Of a DNA stretch of 15,340 bases, positions 1 to 4,740 are shown one piece after another. The DNA lies in NCBI GenBank assembly GCA_030430105.1, contig JAUIFW010000017.1, forward strand, positions 1 through 15,340, in the 5' to 3' direction. Made by a program: the position numbers and the translations under genes. The notes under the pieces are model-generated. The model was not told where the DNA came from, ran no database searches, and worked only from the letters and a program-made list of their open reading frames with translations. Each line of letters starts with the position of its first letter. Positions within the stretch are counted from its first letter, which is position 1. The DNA is from a bacterium (GTDB lineage Bacteria > Patescibacteria > Gracilibacteria > 1-14-2-50-48-13).

Positions 1-20
1 CCCCAAAACCCCAAAACCCC
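1..20. repeat. Spirotrich-ciliate-type telomere repeat C4A4C4A4C4
   Basis: The first 20 bases are a perfect (C4A4)2C4 tract that begins exactly at base 1 and stops abruptly at base 20. This is the 5' C-rich strand of macronuclear telomeres in spirotrich ciliates. The double-stranded part is 20 bp in Oxytricha and Stylonychia, and longer but of the same unit in Euplotes. Bacterial chromosomes are not known to carry it, and the rest of the window is clearly bacterial. The orientation, C-rich strand 5' at the left end, is correct for a true left-hand telomere. It may be a real telomere added to bacterial DNA or a library or assembly chimera; sequence alone cannot decide. The identity of the repeat is much more certain than its origin. 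Confidence 0.8.
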
Positions 21-43
21 GTCTGAGTGGCTTAAATTCATTA

Positions 44-250
44 TTATGATCCAGGGCGGTGGTTACTCCACCGAGGCCTCATCTTGTGAATCGCCTGCTC
101 AAACTCCTCATCATATACATCTGATATTCTCTTGAAAAAAAGAAGTGGAAAAATATAAACCTTAAAGTCTGAAGCATCCACAGGCCCCTTAAGTATCCAT
201 GCTGCCTTAGCCAAATATTGTTCAAGCTGTGAAAGCTTCAATTTTTCCAT
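44..250 (-). pseudogene. hsdM: Truncated type I restriction-modification methyltransferase subunit (HsdM N-terminus)
   Basis: The reading frame starts at ATG 250 and stops at TAA 46-44 after 68 codons. Residues 1 to about 53 match the N-terminal helical domain of HsdM: a leading helix, the ILKGPVDASDFK segment, then LLFFKRISDVYDEEFEQA. HsdM proteins are about 500 residues and carry the SAM-binding and NPPF catalytic motifs further on; none of that is here. After residue 54 or so the sequence no longer resembles the family and meets stops in quick succession (TAA TAA TGA). No hsdS or hsdR is visible. No Shine-Dalgarno precedes the start; the upstream 70 bases are strongly AT-rich with a possible -10 (TATAGT, 295-290). 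The piece cannot encode a working enzyme. It is either a native gene cut by the telomere-bearing junction or an older remnant. Confidence 0.75.
57..73. other. Perfect 6-bp hairpin in the junction segment
   Basis: CGGTGG at 57-62 is perfectly complementary to CCACCG at 68-73, with a 5-base loop TTACT. It lies in the short stretch between the C4A4 repeat and the recognisable hsdM sequence. No T-run follows on either strand, so it is not a terminator. Such a foldback could mark or promote the rearrangement that created the junction, but that is conjecture. Confidence 0.4.
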
Positions 251-354
251 AACATGCTGAAATCTCAGATATATTTATACGACAAATATACTATAGTGTT
301 TTTCATACAAATTAACAGTGAAGTTATCGAGCACTAACTACCACGGTCCCACAG

Positions 355-388
355 AAAAAACCGCCCGTCCCTCTATGTAAGACGGTCG
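355..388 (-). terminator. Intrinsic terminator of the tRNA-Ser gene
   Basis: On the minus strand, 18 bases past the encoded CCA end of the tRNA, bases 388-381 (CGACCGTC) pair with 369-362 (GACGGGCG). This gives an 8-bp stem with one A-G mismatch and an 11-base loop. Six T residues (360-355) follow after one base. Stem, T-run and position directly after the tRNA fit a rho-independent terminator. Confidence 0.7.
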
Positions 389-406
389 CCCAGAACGCGC
401 ACGTGC

Positions 407-496
407 TGGCGGAGAGGATGGGATTCGAACCCACGGTACGGTTGCCCGCACACACGCTTTCCAAGCGTGCTCCTTCAGCCTCTCGGACACCTCTCC
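407..496 (-). tRNA. tRNA-Ser(GGA), CCA encoded
   Basis: Read from 496 to 407. The 5' acceptor strand GGAGAGG (496-490) pairs perfectly with CCTCTCC (417-411). The discriminator base is G, usual for serine tRNAs, followed by a genomically encoded CCA (409-407). The anticodon stem CACGC/GCGTG encloses the loop TTGGAAA, giving anticodon GGA, which reads UCC and UCU. A long variable arm (GCGGGCAACCGT region) and the T-arm GGTTCGAATCC are present. The total of 90 bases including CCA is right for a class II tRNA. It has its own promoter immediately upstream and a terminator downstream. The hsdM remnant lies beyond its 3' side, but no duplicate of the tRNA 3' end was seen there to suggest integration. 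Confidence 0.97.
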
Positions 497-506
497 ATGT
501 ATGGGC

Positions 507-534
507 AGTATACAAAGGCTGCCTTAGATCACAA
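507..534 (-). promoter_or_regulatory. Promoter of the tRNA-Ser gene
   Basis: On the minus strand, a -35 element TTGTGA (534-529) and a -10 element TATACT (512-507) are separated by 16 bases. The -10 ends 10 bases before the first base of the tRNA. The -35 starts just after the stop codon of the methyltransferase gene, so the tRNA can be transcribed separately from it. A 5-bp inverted repeat (504-508 with 519-523) overlaps the -10 and is probably incidental. Confidence 0.55.
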
Positions 535-535
535 G

Positions 536-1231
536 CTATTCTTTATATGCCCAGACAATCTTGTTCCACCCTTTTGTCGTACTGTGCACCATAGCTCCTG
601 CTACCTCCCCTACTAGCTTTTGCAAGGTATCTCCTCTGAAGGGATAGTAGTACCGATTCTCACTCTGTAGTGGAACGGCATAGACGCCCTCTTCCTCAAT
701 TGCTCCTCTTGGCAGTTTTTCATCCATGTTCCACACCGTGCAGTAGAGTAGTCCTCCAGGTTCTACTGCGTTCCAGGCGTTTTGCAGCACTGCTTTCTGC
801 TCTTCCTTGCTGTATATATGATGCAATACTGCAAACAAGGTAACAATATCTGACTTAGTATATGCTCCTGGATCTGTGATATCCCCAGCCCGAAACGTCA
901 CTTGTTTGCCCTTATGATGCTCCTTGGCCACGTCAATCGTCTTCTCTGAATAATCAACACCCAAATAGGTTGCAAAGGGTATCTTCCTCTCCACTAACTC
1001 ATGTACAAGCCGTCCAGAACCACAGCCAAGATCTAGAAAGCATAGCCCTTTAGCTGTTTCACTTTCTTTACGGCCTGCGCCCAGAGCCCTAAGACCTAAG
1101 CCCTGACTGCTCAAACTATCAAAGAAATGGTCATACACCCCACCCAACCCCTTTGTCAGTCGGTGTTCACCATAATAGGTCGCGGCCTCATCGTAGGCCC
1201 TCTTCGTTGACTCTTCTCTTGAATTTGGCAT
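536..1231 (-). CDS. Class I SAM-dependent methyltransferase (Trm9/ALKBH8-like fold)
   Basis: A cytosolic protein of 231 residues, start ATG 1231, stop TAG. The N-terminal helix YDEAATYYGEHR (residues 13-24) is typical of small-molecule and tRNA methyltransferases. Motif I is LDLGCGSGR (66-74); an acidic residue after GVD (91-93) should bind the SAM ribose; GDITD (116-120) is motif II; LFAVLHHIY (132-140) is the motif IV region; VEPGGLLYCTVWN (156-168) is the post-motif strand. The HH pair, VEPGG and TVWN pattern recalls the Trm9/ALKBH8 family, which finishes wobble-uridine modification, but the substrate cannot be told from sequence. Residues 43-56 come from an array of degenerate 7-base repeats and look inserted between the first helix and motif I, without breaking the frame. 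The gene is divergent from the WecA-like gene over a few bases and lies upstream of tRNA-Ser. Confidence 0.85.
   Translation of the reverse strand: MPNSREESTKRAYDEAATYYGEHRLTKGLGGVYDHFFDSLSSQGLGLRALGAGRKESETAKGLCFLDLGCGSGRLVHELVERKIPFATYLGVDYSEKTIDVAKEHHKGKQVTFRAGDITDPGAYTKSDIVTLFAVLHHIYSKEEQKAVLQNAWNAVEPGGLLYCTVWNMDEKLPRGAIEEEGVYAVPLQSENRYYYPFRGDTLQKLVGEVAGAMVHSTTKGWNKIVWAYKE
1069..1103 (-). repeat. Five degenerate 7-base tandem repeats inside the methyltransferase gene
   Basis: Read on the minus strand from 1103 to 1069, the sequence divides into GGGCTTA, GGTCTTA, GGGCTCT, GGGCGCA and GGCCGTA. Each unit starts with GG and differs from its neighbours at two to four of the remaining positions. 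The array encodes roughly QGLGLRALGAGR, a Gly/Leu/Arg-rich segment unlike the rest of the protein. Because seven is not a multiple of three, successive units are read in different frames. The flank GCAGTCA (1110-1104) may be a more decayed sixth unit, but it lacks the leading GG. Confidence 0.6.
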
Positions 1232-1250
1232 AGTAGATGTACTTTATATA
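1219..1250. promoter_or_regulatory. Shared divergent promoter region around TATATA
   Basis: The methyltransferase start (1231, minus) and the first possible starts of the WecA-like gene (1237 or 1255, plus) are so close that each promoter must overlap the other gene. On the plus strand, TTGAAT (1219-1224) and TTTATA (1243-1248) are 18 bases apart. Transcription would begin near 1255, at the ATG itself, giving a leaderless message. On the minus strand, the self-complementary TATATA (1250-1245) could serve as -10 for the methyltransferase, with a poor -35 (AAGACA) upstream. This is a pattern-based inference. Confidence 0.4.
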
Positions 1251-1254
1251 CGCT

Positions 1255-2346
1255 ATGTACCATAGTCTTGTCTTCTTGTTAAGTGGCCTGCTCGCCTACT
1301 GCATGTATCAGTTGGTACTTTGGGTTTTCCCAAAGCTTGGTCTTATGGATAGGCCGGAGCGTTATGGACTCGAGCGAGCTGCTGTACCTTACCCAGCTGG
1401 CATTGGATTGGTGCTTGCTTTTGTGGTTGCAGCACTGATTTTTGTGCCACTTTCGCTCAAAATGATGGTGCTTCTAGGCTCTGTGCTCGTGCTTGTCCTT
1501 ATCAGCGCGATAGATGATAGGATTGGGCTTCCTGCATGGTTTAGACTGCTTGTACAGGCGATACTTGCCTATGGCGTGACACTATCAGGAGTGAGGATCG
1601 AGGAGGTTGTCCTTCCCTTCTTTGGTGTACTGTCGTTCCTCGATCCTGTGCTGCACCTTGACCTGTTTGGTCAGGCACTATCACTCTATCCTCTTGCTGA
1701 CCTGCTCACCGTCCTCTGGATCGTTACCCTCATGAACGCGATCAACTTCCTTGATGGTATTCCTGGCTTGGTCAGTGGTCTCTCGTCGATCGCTTATACA
1801 ACCATGTATATGCTTAGCCTTTTTCTAATCGCTCTTCCTAGTACGACAATCTTTGAAAAGCTTGAGGCCGAGCATGTGGCGCTGCTTAGCTGTATACTTC
1901 TAGGTGTTACGCTTATCTTTCAACGCTTTGACCGGCTTCCTGCCAAATTCATCATAGGCGATAGCGGAGCCATGTTTCTTGGCTTTACCATTGCGGTCTT
2001 GAGCATCATTTCAGGTGGTAAAGTAGCCACCACACTTATTGTTCTTGCTCTTCCCCTTGTGGATATGGTGTGGGTCGTCACTCGTAGAATTATTCGAGGC
2101 AAATCTCCTTTTGCAGCTGACCACAACCATCTGCATCACAAGCTCCAAAGACTTGGATATAGCAAGAATGCTACCTTAAAACTTCTCTATGCGTGGAGCA
2201 GTGTCCTCGCCGTGGTCGCTCTAGGGCTTCTCTTTGCCTTTCAAGGCCTTGGGAAGCTGGTGGCGCTTCTCATCCTGCTTGTGTATATCTTCAGCCTCTC
2301 TAGCTTCCTGATTCGAAAGGAGGAGCAGCAATCTAGAGGCTTTTAA
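1255..2346 (+). CDS. WecA/TagO/MraY-family undecaprenyl-phosphate sugar-1-phosphate transferase
   Basis: A polytopic membrane enzyme of 363 residues with about ten hydrophobic segments. Members transfer a HexNAc-1-phosphate from a UDP-sugar to undecaprenyl phosphate at the inner face of the membrane. Visible motifs, numbered from ATG 1255: the Mg-binding AIDD (85-88), NAINFLDG (161-168), GDSG (235-238) and DHNHLHH (289-295). The last matches the HxHH signature of the WecA/TagO side, which starts O-antigen, teichoic acid or other surface polymers, rather than true MraY. The frame opens at ATG 1237, but ATG 1255 gives the usual N-terminus (MYHSLVFLLS, first membrane helix) and coincides with a predicted transcription start, so it is preferred. 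The usual post-helix basic/His segment is replaced by PERYGLERAAVPYP. The gene ends in TAA just before a bidirectional terminator. The exact sugar is unknown. Confidence 0.88.
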   Translation: MYHSLVFLLSGLLAYCMYQLVLWVFPKLGLMDRPERYGLERAAVPYPAGIGLVLAFVVAALIFVPLSLKMMVLLGSVLVLVLISAIDDRIGLPAWFRLLVQAILAYGVTLSGVRIEEVVLPFFGVLSFLDPVLHLDLFGQALSLYPLADLLTVLWIVTLMNAINFLDGIPGLVSGLSSIAYTTMYMLSLFLIALPSTTIFEKLEAEHVALLSCILLGVTLIFQRFDRLPAKFIIGDSGAMFLGFTIAVLSIISGGKVATTLIVLALPLVDMVWVVTRRIIRGKSPFAADHNHLHHKLQRLGYSKNATLKLLYAWSSVLAVVALGLLFAFQGLGKLVALLILLVYIFSLSSFLIRKEEQQSRGF

Positions 2347-2374
2347 AAAAACACCACATACCGTGGTGTTTTTT
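2346..2374. terminator. Bidirectional intrinsic terminator between convergent genes
   Basis: AACACCAC (2350-2357) and GTGGTGTT (2363-2370) form a perfect 8-bp stem with loop ATACC. It is extended by A-T pairs from 2346-2349 and 2371-2374. The T-run serves the plus-strand WecA-like gene, and the A-run reads as a T-run for the minus-strand pilin-like gene ending at 2377. The structure starts within the plus-strand stop codon. Confidence 0.88.
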
Positions 2375-2376
2375 CC

Positions 2377-2784
2377 TTAGAAGTCTGTTGAGAAGTCATA
2401 GCTTCCAGAGTTGATCGAGCTACTTCCGCTGCCTCCGGAGAGCCTCTCGATGAGGCCAGATATATTCTTGGTGATTTCGTTGTAATCAAGGATTTCTCCT
2501 ATGATGTCGATACCAACAATCTGTCCAATCACCTGCACGATGACCACGGCAAAGATGGTGATAAGGAGTCCGAGTATAGCATGGCGAATGGTATTGGTTG
2601 CCTGCTTGATCTTGGTCTCATCACCGCCAGAAAAGATAAAGCGGAATCCTCCGTAGAAAATGTAGGCTACGGAAAGTACAAACGCGGCGATAATCGCGTA
2701 GGCAATCACCTTGTTGATGATCTCAAGGGGAGTGGAAGTTTGATCGACAAACTGAAGGTTTGTCTGCGCAAGAGCGTGAAACAT
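2377..2784 (-). CDS. TrbC/VirB2-like small membrane protein (T4SS pilin-type)
   Basis: A protein of 135 residues with two strongly hydrophobic segments, at about residues 25-50 (VIAYAIIAAFVLSVAYIFYG) and 68-95 (a long Ile/Val run ending near VGIDIIG). They are joined by a short polar loop with FSGGDETKIKQA. This layout, and the GG(D/N)E-K-KAT turn before the second helix, is that of the VirB2/TrbC-type pilin family often annotated in Patescibacteria as pilin or hypothetical. The residues before the first helix could be a weak signal sequence. The C-terminus is Gly/Ser-rich and ends in an aromatic-acidic tail. No other type IV secretion gene is in the window, so a secretion or pilus role is inferred from fold alone. 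It starts at ATG 2784, 13 bases after the khpA stop, so the two are probably co-transcribed, and it ends at the bidirectional terminator. Confidence 0.75.
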   Translation of the reverse strand: MFHALAQTNLQFVDQTSTPLEIINKVIAYAIIAAFVLSVAYIFYGGFRFIFSGGDETKIKQATNTIRHAILGLLITIFAVVIVQVIGQIVGIDIIGEILDYNEITKNISGLIERLSGGSGSSSINSGSYDFSTDF

Positions 2785-2797
2785 ACGGAATGGTGAG

Positions 2798-3061
2798 TTA
2801 TTCTTTTTCTACAATTTTGAGTGAGATGCGAGGCAGGTTTCCCTTTGCTCGGATCACGTTAAGCAGCGTCTTCATCGCTTCGATGTGACGGCTGTTCTTT
2901 CCCTTAATTTTACCAATTTCTGAACCAGGTGCATTGATCTTGAGAAGAATCCCTAGATCGTCTTCAGAGCGCTCTACATCTATGTCCTTCATGCTGTCAG
3001 TAATATGCTCGAGGACAAAGCTTACGAACTGCTCTTCTTGGGTGAGGGTCTTTGTAGCCAT
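2798..3061 (-). CDS. khpA: KhpA-type KH-domain RNA-binding protein
   Basis: A protein of 87 residues, the usual length for KhpA (UPF0109), a single type II KH domain that binds RNA, often with KhpB, and affects cell elongation and division in Firmicutes. The domain is recognisable from FVSFVLEHITD (N-terminal helix), the strand ILLKINAP and the nucleic-acid-binding segment IGKIKGKNSRHIEAMKTLLNVI. The canonical loop is GKxG; here it reads GKNS, so the last glycine of the GXXG motif is serine. Its place directly after rpsP is the classical rpsP-khpA arrangement of many bacteria and supports the call. Start ATG 3061 has no Shine-Dalgarno. A terminator sits between it and rpsP, so it may have its own promoter. 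Confidence 0.85.
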   Translation of the reverse strand: MATKTLTQEEQFVSFVLEHITDSMKDIDVERSEDDLGILLKINAPGSEIGKIKGKNSRHIEAMKTLLNVIRAKGNLPRISLKIVEKE

Positions 3062-3102
3062 GGCTGTCTGGTTAGGAGGTATGGCCTGGAGTTCTGACCT
3101 TC

Positions 3103-3130
3103 AGTGTAGACGTTTTTTTATGGAGCGCAA
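3103..3130 (-). promoter_or_regulatory. Candidate promoter of khpA
   Basis: On the minus strand, TTGCGC (3130-3125) and TACACT (3108-3103) are 16 bases apart, about 40 bases before the khpA start. The -35 is one arm of a 6-bp inverted repeat, GCGCAA (3125-3130) with TTGCGC (3143-3148). Transcription factor binding or RNA folding could therefore interfere with it. It lies downstream of the rpsP terminator, where a promoter for khpA would be expected. Pattern match only. Confidence 0.35.
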
Positions 3131-3163
3131 TAGGTGGGTTTTTTGCGCCTATATTATCTAATC

Positions 3164-3189
3164 AAAAAAGGCCCTAATGGGCCTTTTTT
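3164..3189 (-). terminator. Intrinsic terminator of the rplY-rpsP unit
   Basis: Bases 3164-3174 (six A then GGCCC) and 3179-3189 (GGGCC then six T) form a perfect 11-bp stem with loop TAAT. On the minus strand it begins inside the rpsP stop codon, and its GC core is followed by a six-T run. It separates rpsP from khpA, or attenuates read-through to it. The structure is symmetric, but no plus-strand gene ends here. Confidence 0.85.
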
Positions 3190-3616
3190 ACTCTTCCTTC
3201 TTTTCTTCTTCAGCAGGAGCTTCCTCTTTGGCTTCCTCCTTTGGCTCTTCTGCTTTCTCCTCTGGAGCTGCTGCCTCTTCAGTCTTTGGCGCCTCGGCTT
3301 CTGCTGCTGGAGCTTCAGCTACCTCTGGCTCAGCTTCCTTTTCCTTCTCCTTGAACGTAATCATCTTGAAGTACTTCTTCATATCCTTGAATCCTTCCTT
3401 ATCGAGCATGCGCGCTACGGTGTTGGTAGGCTTCGCACCTACGCTAATCCAATATTCAACTCGCTCGTTTTTGATAGTAAGGTTCTTACCCTTAGGGTCG
3501 TAGGTACCAAGTTGTTCTACACACTTACCTTTGATAGGTGCAGTATGCTCAGCAACCACTACTCGGTAGTGTGGTTGTCCTTTTCGTCCTACTCTAGATA
3601 GCCTGATCTTAAGCAC
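3188..3616 (-). CDS. rpsP: 30S ribosomal protein bS16 with long acidic C-terminal tail
   Basis: Component of the small ribosomal subunit that binds 16S rRNA and helps early assembly. Residues 1 to about 85 are a standard bS16: MLKIRLSRVGRKGQPHYRVV at the N-terminus, then the LGTYDP and later VGAKPT segments. The family is usually 80-100 residues; this protein has 142 because of a tail of about 50 residues made almost only of Glu, Ala, Pro and Lys, probably disordered. The start is GTG (3616-3614), fixed by the conserved N-terminus; no Shine-Dalgarno precedes it. It lies 28 bases after the rplY stop, so the two are probably one transcript, which ends at the 3164-3189 hairpin. Confidence 0.95.
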   Translation of the reverse strand: MLKIRLSRVGRKGQPHYRVVVAEHTAPIKGKCVEQLGTYDPKGKNLTIKNERVEYWISVGAKPTNTVARMLDKEGFKDMKKYFKMITFKEKEKEAEPEVAEAPAAEAEAPKTEEAAAPEEKAEEPKEEAKEEAPAEEEKKEE

Positions 3617-3644
3617 GTTCTAACAGTTATATATATAATAGGTA

Positions 3645-4280
3645 TTATTCCTCTGTTGATTCTTCCTTCTTCTCTGTCACCACTTCCACCGCTGCTGGAT
3701 CTACCTCTGCAATATCTACCTCCTCTTCTTCTACCTTCTTTGGCGCCTGCACAAGTGCGATAGTGATGTTTTCCTCCTCCTGTACTTCCATCCCTTCTGG
3801 AATATTGAGCTCATCAAGGCGGATTACATCTCCTAGCTCTGCAAGTACAGAGATATCTACTTCAATGTGAGAGACAAGTGCTGTAGGGAGACACTTTACA
3901 GAAAGTTGATCTCGGTTGGTAATGAAGAGACCTGCTAGGTTCTTCACTGCTGGAGACTCTCCTACGAACTCGAGTGGAATATCTGCAGTAATTTCTTCCT
4001 TCATCTTTACCCCGTAGAAATCTACGTGGATGTAGGTGTCATATACTGGATCCATTTGCACATCGTGGATAAGCACCTTTGTTGCTTTTCCTCCGATCTT
4101 TAGATCAACGATAGTGTTTCCTCCAGCCTGTCGGTAGAGCTTTCGAAACTCCTCGTAGTCTACGTCGAGTGAAGTTGCCTCCTTACCATCTGTGTAGAAC
4201 ACACATGGAATTCGCTTGTTTGCGCGAATGGTCTTTGCTGCTACGGCTGCATCTCGCTCCTTTGCCTCTAATACAGTCAT
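3645..4280 (-). CDS. rplY: 50S ribosomal protein bL25 (CTC/TL5 form)
   Basis: Binds 5S rRNA in the large subunit. At 211 residues it is the two-domain (TL5/CTC, general stress) form. The N-terminal 5S-binding domain (about 1-90) includes IRANKRIPCVFYTDGKEATS and the HVDFYGVK strand. The C-terminal beta domain (about 95-185) includes IPLEFVGESPAVKNLAG, LEVDIS-type strands and the LGDVIRLDEL motif. A Glu-rich tail of about 30 residues follows, like that on bS16. Start ATG 4280 without Shine-Dalgarno; stop TAA. It heads the minus-strand translation block and diverges from ybaB across a 166-base region containing a plausible promoter. Confidence 0.93.
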   Translation of the reverse strand: MTVLEAKERDAAVAAKTIRANKRIPCVFYTDGKEATSLDVDYEEFRKLYRQAGGNTIVDLKIGGKATKVLIHDVQMDPVYDTYIHVDFYGVKMKEEITADIPLEFVGESPAVKNLAGLFITNRDQLSVKCLPTALVSHIEVDISVLAELGDVIRLDELNIPEGMEVQEEENITIALVQAPKKVEEEEVDIAEVDPAAVEVVTEKKEESTEE

Positions 4281-4312
4281 TATACGTCTATTACATTGAA
4301 AAGTACGGATGT

Positions 4313-4340
4313 ACCATACCCGTCTTTTTTATGATTGCAA
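4313..4340 (-). promoter_or_regulatory. Candidate promoter of rplY-rpsP
   Basis: On the minus strand, TTGCAA (4340-4335) and TATGGT (4318-4313) are separated by 16 bases, about 33 bases before the rplY start. No equally good pair was found for ybaB on the other strand. Pattern match only. Confidence 0.4.
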
Positions 4341-4352
4341 TAGTTTTTGCCC

Positions 4353-4386
4353 AGCTGTGCAGGCTTTTTTAGGGGCGTCCACAGCT
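4353..4386. promoter_or_regulatory. Inverted repeat in the rplY/ybaB intergenic region
   Basis: AGCTGTG (4353-4359) and CACAGCT (4380-4386) are perfect inverted copies separated by 20 bases. The right copy is followed by TTTT, but the stem is short and the loop long, so a terminator is unlikely. Its position between the divergent start sites, just upstream of the candidate rplY promoter, suits a protein-binding site. This is inference. Confidence 0.3.
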
Positions 4387-4446
4387 TTTCGTTGCTTTTT
4401 TGTCTCTTGGCTCTACCATCCAGATGTATTTTTCTAATTTGAAGAC

Positions 4447-4737
4447 ATGTTAGACAACGCAAAGGAGCTAATGAAAATGCAGCAACAAGCAAAGAAGATG
4501 CAAAAGAAGCTGCAAAATATCCATATTGAATCTGAGGAAGAAGGAGTGACTGTGGTAATCAACGGACAACTTGAGGTACAGTCTGTAAAGATCTCTGACG
4601 AGGCATACCAAAAAGGTGTAGGGACACTTGAAAAGACTATCCTCTACGCTATGCAGAAGGGGCTCAAGAAAGCTCAAGAAGTTGCTGCACAAAATATGCA
4701 GGAGATGTTTGGTGGACTCGGACTACCTAACATGTAG
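4447..4737 (+). CDS. ybaB: YbaB/EbfC-family nucleoid-associated protein
   Basis: A small dimeric DNA-binding protein of 96 residues, the normal family length of about 100. An N-terminal helix rich in Lys, Met and Gln (LMKMQQQAKKMQKKLQ, residues 8-23) is followed by the beta hairpin VTVVINGQLEVQSVKIS (34-50). The C-terminal amphipathic helix ends in the family's Met/Gly-rich tail MFGGLGLPNM. In many bacteria it lies next to dnaX and recR; here it instead opens the cell-envelope cluster, with mltG starting three bases after its stop. Start ATG 4447 has only GAAG nearby as a weak ribosome site. Confidence 0.93.
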   Translation: MLDNAKELMKMQQQAKKMQKKLQNIHIESEEEGVTVVINGQLEVQSVKISDEAYQKGVGTLEKTILYAMQKGLKKAQEVAAQNMQEMFGGLGLPNM

Positions 4738-4740
4738 CTT

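Noticed and set aside
31..50. TGAA-containing motif about 17 bases from the telomere, as in the Euplotes breakage signal
   Set aside because: On the minus strand it reads AATGAATTT, which keeps only the TGAA core and differs from the ATTGAA consensus as I recall it. A four-base match in an AT-rich stretch is expected by chance.
407..496. tRNA-Ser as an integration site for a mobile island containing hsdM
   Set aside because: No integrase is present and I saw no second copy of the tRNA 3' end in bases 1-406. A terminator directly follows the tRNA.
1083..1103. CCCTAA-like telomeric motif on the plus strand (CCCTAAGACCTAAGCCC)
   Set aside because: It belongs to the degenerate 7-base array within the methyltransferase gene. 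The units vary and are internal, so this is not a telomere.
3073..3163. Perfect AGGAGGT followed by ATG on the plus strand, with about 28 codons
   Set aside because: The Shine-Dalgarno-like sequence abuts the ATG without spacing, the peptide resembles nothing, and it lies antisense in the khpA leader while other genes here do not use SD sequences.
3134..3601. Long plus-strand open frames opposite rpsP
   Set aside because: They arise from the low-complexity Glu/Ala codons of the bS16 tail read in reverse, giving Ser/Phe/Leu-rich peptides. bS16 is certain on the other strand.
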